Notes: a model not told the origin generated them from the sequence alone. A stretch of 64,000 nt of DNA from Benincasa hispida (GCF_009727055.1 NC_052354.1:652905-716904), one strand, 5' to 3'. Positions 46,831 through 60,839 are shown, counted from the first letter of the stretch. Numbers and translations: made by a program.

Positions 46831-48179
46831 ATTCTATAAAAAATATCGAGGGATAAATGTCGATAGATAAGGATCTGAAATTTGAAATAAAAAAACTGAA
46901 TATATTAAAAGAAAAAAATTAAAATTTAAAATAACATTTTATTTAAGAAACATTTAAAATAACTTAAAACTATTAAAATATAACTAAAATTTAAAAAAAA
47001 AATTGAACTAATAATACTACTACTAATAATAATTTAAATTGATGGGGTTGATGCCCATCACCTTTACACACACCTGCACATACTCTTTTAAAAAAACAAA
47101 ACAAAATAAAATAATAATAATAAGTATAAAGAAAATTCTTACTAATGAAAAATTTTCAAAAATATTTACACTTTATAATAAAAAAAAATAAATATTTAAA
47201 TTTTTTTTACTATAAATTATAAATATTTATAAATATTTTTATATTTTAAAAAAGACCCATTAATTATTAAAGGCTTAGATGTGATTGTAAATCCCATCAT
47301 GTTTTACTTTTCTTTCTTTTTAAAAACAAAACTATAAAATAATAATAACCAAGCAAAATAAAATGCATATCTTGAAAATCCTCTTGTAAAACTTCAAGAT
47401 AAAAAAAAAATCTCTCCACTTTTTTCATCTCATTCACTTTCTCTTTCTAAACTTCCATCTTTTTTCAATTCTTCTTCGAGTATTTTTCTTACTCCTCAAA
47501 ACAGTATTTTTAAGAGTACCAAATAATAATAATAATAATAATAATAAAAGTCTCTTTCACCTCTACAAAGTATGTTAATCTCTATTTTTTCTTTCATTCC
47601 CCCGTTTTTTTTTTTTATACACTTAGTTTCTTAATTTTTTTTTTAATAAAACAACAAAATAAAATGAACAGTAATAGATCTACACTAAATATGTATGAAG
47701 ATAGATTAATATTAAAGAATAAAAAGATAAATAAAAAAAGAAATTACACGAAAAGAAATTAGAAATAATTTTCCTTATTCCTTCCTTTCTCTCTATTTTT
47801 TTAGATCTAAAGGAGAAGGAACAAGATTGAAGGTTGGACACTACAATACAAAGCCATCCGATTTATGAGATACGAAACTAGACCTCTCTTGTGGCTGACT
47901 TTTATTTATAAAGCTGATTGATTTTGCTCATTGTCTCTCTAGAATCATTTCTTTGTAAATCTCAAGGGTTTTCTCTTTAGAATTTTTGTTTGTATATTTT
48001 CTCTCTGTGGCTATCTTCCCCCATTGTATTCCTACGGTTTCTGTGATTTTCCCTCTATCTGTGCTGTATTTTTTTTTTTTTCCCCAAAAATCCTCCATGG
48101 CTTAAGAAGAAGAAGGTTTTTATAGCCAAAATTATTTCTCCATTTGTAGTAAAAAGTTACTCGCTAGTTTTTTTTAAAG

Positions 48180-48380
48180 AGAAATTATTTCAAATGGTAA
48201 AACTATTGAAAATATTTACAAGATATAGTAAAATTTTAAAATGATCAATAATAGATGCTGATGGACTTTTATCAATGTCTATCAATATCGTTGATAGTCT
48301 ATCAATGTCTATCATTGATAGTTATAAAATTTTATTATATTTTATAAATATTTTGTTTTATTTTTCTATATTTAAAAACC
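48180..48380. mobile_element. Foldback MITE-like repeat, family 1, copy 5
   Basis: The left arm aaatatttacaagatatag and aaaattttaaa are mirrored by aaaattttattatattttat and aaatattttg. The core is gtctatcaatatcgttgatag with a second gtctatcaatgtctatcattgatag-like palindrome. Confidence 0.7.
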
Positions 48381-49784
48381 ACATTTTTTTTAACTTGAAA
48401 AACATGCTAAAGATAGCAAAAGCTCCAAAAGGTAAGAACATTTTAAAATAAACACAAATTATTATTATTTTGCATTTTTGTAACAAAACTAGTTACTCTA
48501 ACTAACCAACTAAGTTACTCTAACCAAACTATGTACAAAGTAGTAAAAATTAACTTAAATAGGTAGATAGTCATAAATTTTAAAATTAGTAAAATTAAGA
48601 CCAAATTAATCTAATGATCAAATTTATTTTAAATAAGGCCGGAAAAAAATAGATGACTACACTACAAATACCTTTGAACTTTGATTAATAGTTCAAAAGT
48701 ATGTTTGAAGTGGTTTTTTTTTTAAAAAAAAAAATCAAATGAAAATTGGGACTTAAAGAATGTGGTAATGTCCTAAAATGCGTGACAATTCAAATTTTGG
48801 TTTCGTAGTCATCCTCACAAAATTTTAGATCTAGAGGTAGTTAATTTTAACACGTTTATGAAAGATCACAAGGACACTTTTGCAAGTGTTGAATGACAAC
48901 TAGACGTGACACTATCATCTTTTTAAGTTACAACAAGTTCTAATTTAGATGAGGTAATCACGGTCGAATAACAACAACGATATTGAAATATTTTTAAAAA
49001 ATAAGTTTGTGAAATTACTATATTTAAAAAAGATTCAACCTTATAATTTATTTTTCTAAAATTAATATAATGTACTAAATTTTTTAAAAGTTAAAAATTT
49101 TAAAATAATATATAACTTTGAACCCAACATTATAAATTGTTCTTAAGCCACATATTATTAAAAAGGAATTGATATAACCAAGTACAAAGCATATCGATTA
49201 TTTTTTTGTATTTTTTTTAGAAGAATATATTTTGTCTTTTTTAACCATATATTTTGTATTAGTTAATTGACATATTTTGTAGTAAGTATAATCATGGGTT
49301 AAATTAGAATAGTTAAATTTTGGAAATTAGATTTCAAGTATTTTTCTGTATCTAAAAAACTCAACCAAAGGAAAAAAAACAATATCTAAATTTGTAAATA
49401 TACTAAACATTTTTATCACCAATCACAAATTATCATGAAAGAAAAATGATACTAGTAAAATATTATTCCAACACAATCACAACATCAAAATTAAAATGTT
49501 TTTAATTTTAAAATCTTAAGTTAATATTCATTGAATCAATTAAAAGGTGAAGAAACTTATTTTGAAAATCAAAGTTTGACTATGATAAACATTTCTAACC
49601 TTTAATACCCAAATCTTTCAATTAACCATCAATCTCTATTTCATGTAATGCTAGTAATAATTTCATGTTTGGATTGACTTTTTAAATATTCAAAAATATT
49701 TTTAGATAAAAATTATTCAAACACCTTAAAATTAATTCAAACGTAATTTATATATTTGAGGACAATATTTCTTATACATCTAAG

Positions 49785-50105
49785 GTTTAAAAGATCGATG
49801 CCGACGGAAATAATAAGGTCTTCATTTGCGAAAATTTCGAATAAAATATCGATTTCGATGGATGTTTATGAAATTTATAAAAACAAAAAATTCAAAAAAA
49901 ATAAATAAATTTAAGTTAGTAAATAAATATTTATTATTTCAAATAAGTAAAAAGGTCTATTATTTATATTAGTGATTTTTTATGGTTATTCTTTGTGCTT
50001 TATGGATTTTTAACATTATGATGAAAATATCGATTAAATCCTTATATCGATATCGAACCTATAGAAATATGAAAATATCGATATGTCGATGAAAATTTAA
50101 AACTA
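49785..50105. mobile_element. Foldback MITE-like repeat, family 2, second copy
   Basis: The left end has aaaagatcgatgccgacgg. The right end has gaaaatatcgatatgtcgatg. Matches the word set of 17966-18310. Confidence 0.45.
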
Positions 50106-50365
50106 GGTATATATCATAGAATAACTCAAACATAAACGTACTAAAAAAAACTTCAAATTTATGATACTCTTATCAATTGGAAGTATGATCATAAAAAATG
50201 GTTGAACAATTAACTTTGTGAAAGCATATTACTCACCTGAAAGAGATATTGTTGAATGATGAATTTTTTTTTCTGAAAGCATTATTTGATATGAGGACAT
50301 AAAAGTATAATAAATATAATTGTGAGGGGGAGAAAAAATAGTGGTTTGATGAGTGAGAAAACTTT

Positions 50366-50752
50366 GTGATATATTTAAATTTGTGTATGGAAGAGATGGG
50401 GAAGGATGATAGAGATCATAATCTATTTTTCATTTTCTATTCATTTATATATTGTCTAGATAAACACAAGGAAGATGAGAAGGAAGTTTACATCATGAAA
50501 TTAGTAAGAGATTTGTTTAAGGGGACTAATCTATTAAATAACTTAGAATATTATATTGGCCTTCAACATTTTTTTAATTACCCTAAGCTAATTTCTTCTT
50601 CTTCTTTCTTAACAAAAAAAAATGAGGTCATGAGGTGCATTAGATATCTCCATGAAATTGGCACATTATTAACATCCTCATCATATCCCGAGTCTAACAA
50701 TACTGCATTCATTCAAAAGGATAGAAAGTTCAATATGTATAAAGAAAACTAG
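50366..50752 (+). CDS. Unrecognised 128-codon open frame
   Basis: An open frame without recognised domains in very AT-rich DNA, where stop codons are expected every 15-20 codons. The product is rich in Lys, Asn, Phe and Tyr (LFFIFYSFIYCLDKHKEDEK is a typical part). The recorded start is a non-ATG codon; the first ATG gives a slightly shorter product (MEEMGKDDRDHN). No introns or promoter are evident. It could be a small gene, an exon fragment or chance. Confidence 0.2.
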   Translation: MIYLNLCMEEMGKDDRDHNLFFIFYSFIYCLDKHKEDEKEVYIMKLVRDLFKGTNLLNNLEYYIGLQHFFNYPKLISSSSFLTKKNEVMRCIRYLHEIGTLLTSSSYPESNNTAFIQKDRKFNMYKEN

Positions 50753-51566
50753 AGAATAACTCAAATAACAGATAAAGAAGAAATAGGTTAGTGGAAAATC
50801 TTCTAATTAAATATAATAGTAGAGACATCATAATTACAAAACAAGACGAATTTTGTACTCCAAAAGACAGTCGGGATATAATATCATCCCATAAATGATT
50901 ATGAGGCTTTTCAATACCTTGAAAAGTTCTTCTGTTCCTCTCAAGCCATGTCCATTATTGTAATTGTGTTATGCATATAAATTAAAATGTGGAATAGGAA
51001 GGTGTGAAGTTTCCATCACTGAAGTTTGAAATATTGCCTGTGATATAATAATTTATTAATTAATTTTGTGGACTTACCCAATAATTCATTTTAAACAAAT
51101 GTTGATGTATACATATGGGTTATAATGCAAATACAAAACTAAAATGTCAACTATCTAAAAGTATTTTCTATAATCTATTGTTGCCTAATATTAGCGGAAT
51201 AAAATGTACCTAATATACACTTTTCTTCCAAATGAGTAATTTGATGTAGAATGAGGGTCAAAATAGAAATTTTTAATTGAAAGAATTTTGGTTGGAAAAG
51301 TTAAGGCCCGTTTCATAACGAAAACATCACTTTTCATGCACTACATCCTTTTGCTTTTCTTTACTTTCTCATTTCCATTTCTTCCAACATTATGAGCTAA
51401 ATTCTTCTTAGGGGTTCAAACATGTGAATGTCTTGAATGAGGAAAAAGTCTCACGTTGTGGTAGTAAAATGTGCTCAACAATTGCATTCTATTATTTTTA
51501 TTGATTGTTAAAGAATTATTGTTTACTTAAATTGATCACTTATGTTAGCATAGTTTGGGTCAAGTT

Positions 51567-53345
51567 TGTTGGGTTGTATGCCCTAAAACTTGCAGTTTGT
51601 AATCTTTAAACACATTCTATTTACAATAAAGTGGTTATTAAGGTTTATTCAATAAAGTTGCTATTGAACATGTAAATTGCACTTGTGAAGTCTAAATCCA
51701 ATAAACTAACGAACCCCTAGCTATAACATGAATACTTAAACTTTATGTAGAGACACATAAAAGAGGATCAAGTTTGAGTATATAGTCAAAATAGTCTATA
51801 AGTATAAGGATAAGGACACTATGGATGTAACTCGTTTTGTATTTGATACAAAACGATGTGATCCCGAAATCTTTCATGTGGAGACATGTGAGTGAAGGCA
51901 TCCTATGTAAAAGATGTTTACATAAGACTAGACCACGAAATAGTAACTTTTCTTTATAACGCCGCTTACTGTTAAAACTAACTATTCCAACTTGATGACC
52001 TAAGGTAAATTGATCTCAATCCTAAGCAAATTATGAACTTCTGTTTATTCGGGATTATCCTTTAATCCGCAATGGAGAGAATGTCTCAACATCGCCCCTA
52101 ACAAGCCTCCCATTTTAGGGGTCAGGTCGGGTAGATAGCTAAGGACATAGTCCTACAAGATGGAAATAACTCATACCCGTTTTCAAGGATAGTAGATAGG
52201 TTGTTCCCGTACTGACTCCTAGTCTTGAACAAGGGGTCCACTCTCTCTATGACTGAGAGGGACTCGATTTTTTTGGTAGGACCATAAACCAATTGTTCAT
52301 TAGTGGATCAGTGGAGACTTAAGGAGCAAGATGTATTACAGAGGTAAAACAAAATATATATACAGTAAGGAGAGTGCAACTATTGGGCTTTAGTGGAGTG
52401 ACCCGATAGTTAACGAATGTTGGTTAATTTGGTTAAAAGGGTTTAACCAATTAATCTCGAATTGTTGGAGCTCATGATCTGTAGGTCCATTAGGTTCCCT
52501 TACTAGCTCATAAACGAACTAAACCTTAGAATAGTGTGATGAGAGAATTTGAAATATTTAAATTTGAATTACGAAAATTGTTAATTATATGCGATATAAT
52601 TAAACGTTTAATTATCAAATTAAAAAAAATTGGAGTATTGAAAAATATTTAAATATGATTTAAATATACTATATGAATAGGGATTCATATGTGGAATAAG
52701 GTGTTAAATTAATTTAATATTTGATATTAAATTAAATTAATTAATTTAATTAATTGATATTTGATATTAATTAAATTAATTTTATTTAATATCAATTATT
52801 TTAATTAATATTATTTTTAAAAATAAAATAAAATAAAATTTTGTGGAAATTCATAAAAATTGGATAAGTGGGATTTTCCATCTTTTTCCACTTAGTTTAC
52901 ACCTTGATCCCACTTCTTAGTGCTCACATGTGTGTCACTAGTATATGCAATTGAGTTGCATGAAGCATTCATTAAAATTAGAAGAAGAAATGCTGGAAAA
53001 TTAAGACATGCAAGCTGAATCTTAGAGAGAAAAGTTTTCTCTCCTCTTCTCACCAAATACTCTTACTCTTTATAATTCCCTAAATTCAACCTTATTTTAG
53101 ATCCCACAATCTAGTCTAAGGGCCAAGAGGATATTAGAGAAGATCAAGTGGTGGTCTTTAACCATTGAAGTGAAGATTTCAACTGGATTTGAAGAAATTT
53201 GAAGAAATTTGAAGAGTTCTTCAAAGGTATTTTCTTGAAACCCTACTTTTATATTTATGAACTTGCTTGCTTTAGATCCAAAATTAATGATATTAGAGTG
53301 CTTAAGATCTTGATTAATTCTGGATGTTGAATATCAACACCATCA
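51567..53345 (+). mobile_element. 5' LTR of plus-strand Copia element
   Basis: Starts TGTTGGGTTGTATGCCC (51567) and ends ATCAACACCATCA (53345), 1779 bp. The primer-binding site follows two bases later. It is related to, but clearly diverged from, the family at 5250-7237: the block order is the same (tgttgggg start, gtggagacat block, accacgaaat block, gggctttagtggagtgac block). It defines the left end of the element that runs to 61146. Confidence 0.85.
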
Positions 53346-53347
53346 AT

Positions 53348-53359
53348 TGGTATCAGAAC
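53348..53359 (+). promoter_or_regulatory. Primer-binding site, initiator tRNA-Met
   Basis: tggtatcagaac, one base from the canonical TGGTATCAGAGC, two bases after the LTR end. Confidence 0.85.
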
Positions 53360-55795
53360 ACGATTTGAACACTCAATTTATGTAATTTTAGCTTGATGAG
53401 TGATTTTCATAAGGTATATGAAATGGGTGTTGATATGGATATATTACAGCTTTGGCATTAGATTTCCCTTCAATTTATGTTGAAATTGTTGTAATTGGCT
53501 CCTTGTTTATGGGTCTTAATGTGTGTAAGGGTCTCATGATGGAACACGAGACATACGCAGTGGAATTAAGGCCTAATTACACTTTAATTGCTTTTAATTT
53601 AAAGGAAAAAATGCACGCAATTGAAGGAAAAACAGTAATTAAAAATTACCTTTGAAGCTCCTGAAACCCGCTTTTCCTCGCTGAATCTCAACCCGAACAC
53701 GAATGGACCACCACTAGAGTTGACCTACTATCCTCTAAACTCAGAACCGGGTTGTGGGACCCAGTGGATGAAGAACCCGAGAGGGAGAAAGAGATTGAAA
53801 AGAAGATGGAATTTGGGTAGGGTTTGGGTTTGTTTTTCCAGCCCAATTTTGAAAACAAAAATTGGCAAATTATCAAAACTTTTTCAACTAAATTGAAAAG
53901 CCCAATTTATAGAAAAAAGTCATGCAACAATTGCATGAACCAAATCCATAAAACCCAACACCTATAATCCACTATCTTAGTGGGCTTAATGTCTCCACTA
54001 TAAGCCAACACCTAGCCCACTATTTTGTTAGTGGAAAATTTATTAGAGTCAATAGAGTGGAATCTAAGTTGTAATAGGAAGAAGGAGCAAACATGCACAG
54101 ACAAAACAATAGCAGAATAGCTATTGCCTTTGCAGCGTTGCAACATTGCTTGAACAGCATTGCAACGCTATTCATCAGACAACCCAGAAACGCGTGTGCA
54201 AAGTTTGTCCGATTCGGGTGGCTTTGGTTCGTTCGGTTCAGGTTAAGGAGGTCCGGTTCAGCTCATTTTTCGGCCAATTCATCTAATTTCTTGCCTTGGA
54301 GGTCCGGTTCGGGTAGTTTGGGGCCGGTTCGAGTCGATTTATGCGTTCATTGCCGGTTCAAAGCTGTTTTTGAATTATTCTTGTAATAATTTAGCTTATT
54401 TGCTTGCTTAGGATGCCAAAACTGATCCATATCAGTACATTTAATTATTTATGCATTGTGGAATGTATGTTATAATTAAATAAATCTTGTATGTGCATAT
54501 AGTATGTCATGTAGATTTAAAATCTACCATAGGAAGCAGGTATCATGCATTGAAAGTATGTTATAATTTGTTATAATATATAATATGCATGATCTTTATC
54601 TAGGATTTCATGTGTTTAATATAATTTATTATATTAAATTATGAAATGCTTGGTGTATATTATGGATTGAAAGTATGTCTATAGTTTTATAAAGTATTAT
54701 AAAAGGAATTATAAATTTAAAATCTATAACAAAGATAAGATGCATGCTCACCTAGGGCTAACAAATAACAACTTGTTTTAATTAGTTAAAATAGGTCGTT
54801 ATCTTGTAAAACTTTGATTACAAACTCACCCAAGCTAAAATCCTGTTTAAGATTGGAGGTACTTAAGTTGACAGTTTATGGAACACTTGCTACTTGGGGA
54901 CTTTAGTTGGTTCTTGAGCATTGTTAATCCAATTTTATGAGCATGCGTGAATGATGTGAGATAATAAATTGGTTTATCAGTTAGACATCATAGGTGAAAT
55001 CCAATTATAAATATTATACTTGGATAAAACCTAGACTTAGGTTGTATATATTACCTGAAATATACCTAAATAAACATTTACCCAAAACAAATACAACACT
55101 TTAGTGGGAGATTAATAATATATAAGATATATTGTTTTTAGCTCTCACGTCCCTAAGAGTTCATATCTTAAGATTCGTGAGCGGCTTTGAGTCATCCTGG
55201 AAGTGACCTCAATTCGGAAAGTGTTTACATGAGTCAATATCAAGATGAATAAGGAAAGTTGTTCATAGTAAGTGGGAGAAGAAAGTGTGTCAATACATCC
55301 TACGGTTTCCTCCATTAGGTTGGACCGTGAGATTCCTATGTTGCATCTGCTTGTCGTTTTTAGCGGCATGAGCTAGTCGATTTTCCAGCGACTATCCCCT
55401 TGGAGGGTTGTAACATGGGATTCAGAACAACTCAAACTTCAGAAATGGATAAGGTCAATTCCCAATTTTGACTCTCAAATTCAGTAGCATTATTGGGGCT
55501 GACCTTTGAGGTCTGAAAATTGAGGGTTACACTTCCAAGAGTTACTAAGTATTAGTAAGTTTTTGACCGAAAATGATAACTAATTAACTATAGGAATAAA
55601 GAGTTATTCTGGAGTTAGTATTTAGTTAAGAATGTCTTGCTTCAGTGAAGGAGTACTTGATTGCCCCTCGGTAGCATCTATTCTGACTCAATAACGTATC
55701 GTTGTAAATAAATAATGAAATTTGGGTACATTATTACTTTTGCTGATTGGGTTTAAAAAGCAATTTACTATTTAGAATTTGTTTATGTTTTCAGC
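53360..55795 (+). other. Copia untranslated leader
   Basis: A 2.4-kb leader between primer site and gag start, with no gene. At 54215-54365 it is GC-rich with repeated ggtccggttc words (about 65 bases apart). The rest is AT-rich. Confidence 0.6.
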
Positions 55796-58700
55796 ATGTC
55801 GAATTCTTCTAAAACACTCGCTTCTGATATCTTTAACAGTTTTAAATATTCAACATGGAAATCAGATATAAACGTAATACTAGCAAATGATGATTTAAAA
55901 TTCATTTTAACAGAGGAATGTCCTCCCATCTCATTTTCAAACCAAATGGTTTGGAATGCTTATGAAAGATGGATTAGGAAAAATGATAAAGCTCGAATCT
56001 ATATATCAGCAAGCATGTCTAATATACTAGCTAAGAAATACAAGAGCATAGTTTTCGCAAAAAAAATCATAGATTCGATACAGACATTGTTTGGACAATC
56101 AGTCAAGCATAATACTCATGATAATGTTTATAACTTTGACATATAGGATAGAACCTCTGTTAACGAACATGTTCTAGATATGTTGAAAGTAATAAACAGT
56201 AATGTCATAAATGAGGAAGCTAATAAAGCACAACAAAGTAAATATGATTTACTGGTTCTTGAAATATGTTTAGTGAAAAATGATAAGTTAACCTGGATAT
56301 TGGATTCAGGTGCCATTAATCATATTTGCGCAGTCGCTCAAGAGACTAGTTTCTGGAGGCAATTTGCAGAAGGCGAGACAACTTTCAAGGTCGGGACTAG
56401 AGAGGTTGTCTCAACTAAAGCAATAGGAGATATGAAGTTATTTGTTGAAGATAGATTCGTTTTGCTTGAAAATGTATTTCATGTTCCTGCTATGAGGATG
56501 AATTTAATATCTATCTCTTGTTTGCTAGAACAAACGTATAAAGTTTTTTTTTTTAAGTTAATGAAGTGTTTATTCTTTCAAAAGTAATTAAAACATCTTC
56601 CGCAAAACTAGAAAACAAGTTATATGTGTTAAAACCAATTGAGAAAAAAGCTGTTTTGAATATAGAGATGTTTAAACAACTGAAACTCAAAATAAGAAGC
56701 GAAAAATTTCTTCTAATGCCTATTTTTGGAATTTAAGACTTGGCCACATAAATCTCAATAGGATTGGGATATTGGTTAAGAGTAGACTCCTATATCAGTT
56801 AGAAGACAACTCTTTACCTCTATGTGAATCTTGTCTTGAGGGTAAGATGACCAAAAGATCTTTTACAAGAAAAGGTCTTAGAGCCAAAAAACTTTTAAAG
56901 CTCATGCATTCAGACCTTTATGGTTCGATGAATGTCAAGGCATGAGGAGGGTATGAATACTTCATCAGTTTTATTGATTATTATTCTAGATATGGCTATA
57001 TTTACCTAATGCATCATAAGTCCGAAACCCTTGAAAAGTTCAAGGAGTATAAGGTAGAGGTTGAGAACCTCGGTTAAAGGATTAAAACACTTCGAGCAGA
57101 TTGAGGTGGGGAGTATATGGACTTGAACTTCCAGGACTAATTGATAGAACACGGAATTTAGTCTCAACTCACAGCACCCGGTATACCTCAACAAAATGGT
57201 ATAGTGGAAAGGAGAAATAGAACCCTGTTGGACATGGTTTGTTTAATGATGAGTTATGCTCAGTTGTCTAATTCATTTTGGGGACATGCAGTAGAGACTG
57301 CTATTTACATTTTTAATATGGTTCCTTCGAAAAGTGTTTCTAAAACATCGTACGAGTTATGAAGAGAGCGTAATGGTAGTTTACGTCACTTTAGGATTTG
57401 AGGATGCTCGGCACACGTGCGAGCTCAGAACCCAAAGAGGTTGAACGCCATTCGAAAGTATGCCTATTTCTAGGATACCCCAAAGAAACAAAAAATGGTC
57501 TATTTTATGATCCTCAAGATGAAAAAGTATTTGTATCAACAAATGCTACATTCTTAAAGGAGGACCACATAAGAAATCATCAACCTCGCAGTAAGCTAGT
57601 ATTGAGTGAAATGACTAAAGAAACTACAGATATATCAACAAAAGTTATTGATCAGGTTGGTCCTTCAACAAGAGTTGTTGATGAAACTGGTCCATCACAT
57701 CCTTCTCAAGAGTTGAGAGTACCTTAACGTAATGGGAGAGTTGTTCAACAGCCTTACTGTTACATGGGTTTGATAAAAACTCAGGTCGTCATACTCGTTG
57801 ATGGCTTGGAGGACCATTGTCCTTTAAACAAGCAATGGAAGATATGGATCGAGACTAGTGGATAAAAGTCATGGACCTCAAAATGGAGTTAATATGATTC
57901 AATTCAGTATGAAAATTTGTAGATCAACCAGATGAGATAAAACCTATTAGTTACAAATGGATCTACAAGAGAAAACAAGACCAAGCTAGTAAGGTACAGA
58001 CCTACAAAGCTAGATTTGTGGCAAAAGGGTTTACCCAAAGAGAGGGGATGGGCTATGAAGAAACCTTCTCTCCGGATATCATGATTAAGTCTATTAGAAT
58101 ACTCTTATCCATTACTGTCTTTTTTTATTATGAGATCTGGCAAATGGATGTCAAGAAAGCCTTTCTGAATGACTATCTTGAAGAGAGTATCTATATGTCT
58201 CAACTAGAGCGGTTCATTGAACAAGGTCAAGAGCAAAAGGCTTGCAAGCTTAAAAGATCCATTTATGGGGTTAAAACAAGCATCTCGATCCTGGAATATA
58301 AGATTTGATACTGTGATCAATTCTTATGATTTTGAACAAAACGTTGACGAACCTTGTGTATACAAGAAAACTGTCAACAAGACTGTAGCTTTTCTGGTAT
58401 TATATGTTAATGATATCCTACTCATTAGGAATGAGGTAGGATTTCTTGTTGATATTAAGGGATGGCTGGCATTGCAATTTCAAATGAAAGATTTGGGAGA
58501 TGCACAGTATGTTCTTATAATCCAAATAGTTTGGAATCGCAAGAACAGAATGCTAGCATTATATCAAGCATCTTATATTGACAAGATGTTGTCTAGATAT
58601 AAGATGAAAAATTTCAAGAGAGATCTGTTATCTTTCAAACATGGAATTCATTTGTCTAAAAAACAGTGTTCTCAGACACCTTAAGAGGTTGAGGCGATGA

Positions 58701-58816
58701 AATGAATTCCATATGCTTTAGTAGTAGAAATTTGATGTATTTCATATTGTCTACACGCCCAGACATATGTTATGCAATTGGAATAGTTAGCATATTCTAG
58801 TCGAATCCTAGATATG
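55796..58816 (+). pseudogene. Copia gag-pol polyprotein, decayed
   Basis: In order: Gag (55796-56146, MSNSSKTLASDIF, LTEECPP), ended by a stop; its C-terminal part is short and I see no CCHC knuckle before protease. Protease at about 56290-56590 (WILDSGAINHIC, VFHVPAMRMNLISIS). GAG pre-integrase and integrase at 56740-57250: HSDLYGS, RAD.GGEYMD and QQNGIVERRNRTLLD supply the D,D,E set, with stops between. Reverse transcriptase at 57900-58690 (YKWIYKRK, KGFTQREGMGYEETF, QMDVKKAFLN, then LYVNDILLI where the family has YVDD). Many stops and frame changes run throughout. The RT/RNase H junction is cut at 58816 by the solo LTR. Confidence 0.9.
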
Positions 58817-60839
58817 TGAAGGAACTCTTAAACAAGAGAATCGTTGAGCAGAAGCAAGATCGTTCCAAACCCATTGTTAAAGAACAACACATTTACAATC
58901 AAACAAGAAATAGTTATGCATCATCGAGTAAATTACAGCATACTTTTAAGTTAAAACAAGAGGAATGAGTGACATACCTTTGAAGAACTATTCTTCGAGT
59001 ATTCCTTCGATCAACACCAGTCACACATCCAAGTAAACTCGATCAAATGCACTAACACAACGAACAACCAATGAATCACACGAACTGTCAAATCCTCGAC
59101 CCTCAAATAGCAACTCGACACTACCAAGAGGCTACATTGGTATTCTCGGTGTGAGAATCTAGGAGGTGCGGGCTCTGTGTGGATTTGGTAGAGGGAAGGA
59201 GAAAGTATATGATCGAGTAAGTGGGAGAATGAGAAAGTCTATCATATAGACTTGGTACTCGATCGTTGGGTAACGAGGAACTATCGTCTAGCAAACTCAA
59301 TGCCTCGATGCTTGATCGTTCACTCTCTCAAAGGTTATCATATAGCTTTTTTCTTTACCCGATCGAAATGAGTTGCCTTATTGAAAAATTGAAACCATTT
59401 TTCTTTTATTAATCACTTATTAAAACTGATTAAAAACTTCCTACTCTAAACGATTAAAGGAGAAATTAACCACCAACAATTGCTTATAATTGTTTTATTA
59501 GAAATAAATATAATAACTAATTTATCATATTATATTTATAACCTATAGTTTTAATATCACATCATATGTAATATTTAAACCATAGTTCTTCTTCTCCTTT
59601 ATTGCATTTAATATAAATCATATTTATATTAATTCTTCCAATTAATGTATCTAATGCATCAAATTAACTATATCACATATAATTGAATCAATTTAATTAT
59701 ATCATATATAATCAAATTCCCTCTTGTTAATTTGAACACTTCAAACTAACCCAAAAACTGATTCTCAACATGAATCCATTGAGCTACCAAGGGGACCTTA
59801 TAAACCTGTAGCTTAAAGCTCCAACGGTACGTGAATAACTTACTAAACTCTTTAATCGCGATATCCACCATTTGTTAACTGTTGGGCATTCCACTAAAGA
59901 CCGACAGATGCACTCTTCGCACTACAGATATATTATGTGTCCATCGGATATAACCAATCAACAGTATGATGCCCAAGACAAATCACTCATAAGTATAGCT
60001 AGGCCAATTTATCATTTTGCCCCTGTAGTTACATCTAACTCCTTAAGTACCACTGATTCCTCTAATGAACAATACATCATAGTCCCACTATGAGTGAACA
60101 CTTCTCGGGCCATGAGAAGATGTGGCGCCACATTGTTGAAGCCCCAGAATCAACACTTAAGGGAGCAATTTGTCTACTTACCCGTGCTTCGAGGAATGAG
60201 TGAATTCCATCTTGTGTAGCTGAGTTCCCAACTCCCCAATCAGACGAATTTCCAAAGTGGTAGGTTTGAGTCGGCGATCTGGTCATTCGCACCCTTGCAA
60301 ATCAAATGACCGCCCTTATAGGCAGGAGTTCAAAACTCACTCAGGAGTCATGTTACCTATGGTCATCCTAATTAAATGAAAGTCTCTGTCATGAATGGCG
60401 TTATATAACGAGACTAAACATTTTGTGGTCCGGTCTTATACAAACTTCTTTGTATAGGATACCTCTGCTTACATGTCTCCGCATGAATGACCAGGATATC
60501 ATTTGTAGCACTTTTACAAACACTTGCAAACATCTATAAAGCGGGGGTCGTATCCGTAGTGTCACCTGGATTAGGTTCCCTCCTTTATCCATATCAGACC
60601 ATTTAGGTTATCACTTAAGGCATGATCCACTTGTATGTCTCCACATACATGCTTAAGTTACAATGATAACTAGGGATCTTAGTTTATTGGTTTGTGGTTA
60701 ATGCAACTAAAATATCTCATATTTCATAGACAGTAGTGAATAAAATATCTCATATTATTACATCACAAATATTTGTTCATACACGTGTTTACAAACTACA
60801 GGACTCTATGAGATTTCGGACATCAATCCCAACAATATG
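58812..60839 (-). mobile_element. Solo Copia LTR with ATATG target duplication
   Basis: The LTR proper is 58817-60834 (2018 bp), TGAAGGAACTC...ATCCCAACA, minus orientation. It is flanked by perfect 5-bp repeats ATATG (58812-58816 and 60835-60839). Removing it rejoins the Copia RNase H-proximal coding region. No primer site or coding sequence lies within. It belongs to the 5250-7237 family. Confidence 0.93.

Larger units (their letters stand above)
44900..51566. other. AT-rich intergenic region
   Basis: No convincing gene. It contains MITE-like foldbacks (listed separately), an (AAT)n run at 47523-47547, poly-A and poly-T tracts, and at 45500-45780 a segment (gtcgtcaccaatcc, gaggaaggtattagcacc) that resembles a dispersed retrotransposon-associated sequence I remember from other plants. 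That memory is not strong evidence. Confidence 0.55.

Noticed and set aside
53452..53655. 67-codon frame after the Copia primer site
   Set aside because: It lies in the untranslated leader, has a non-gag sequence and no known domain.
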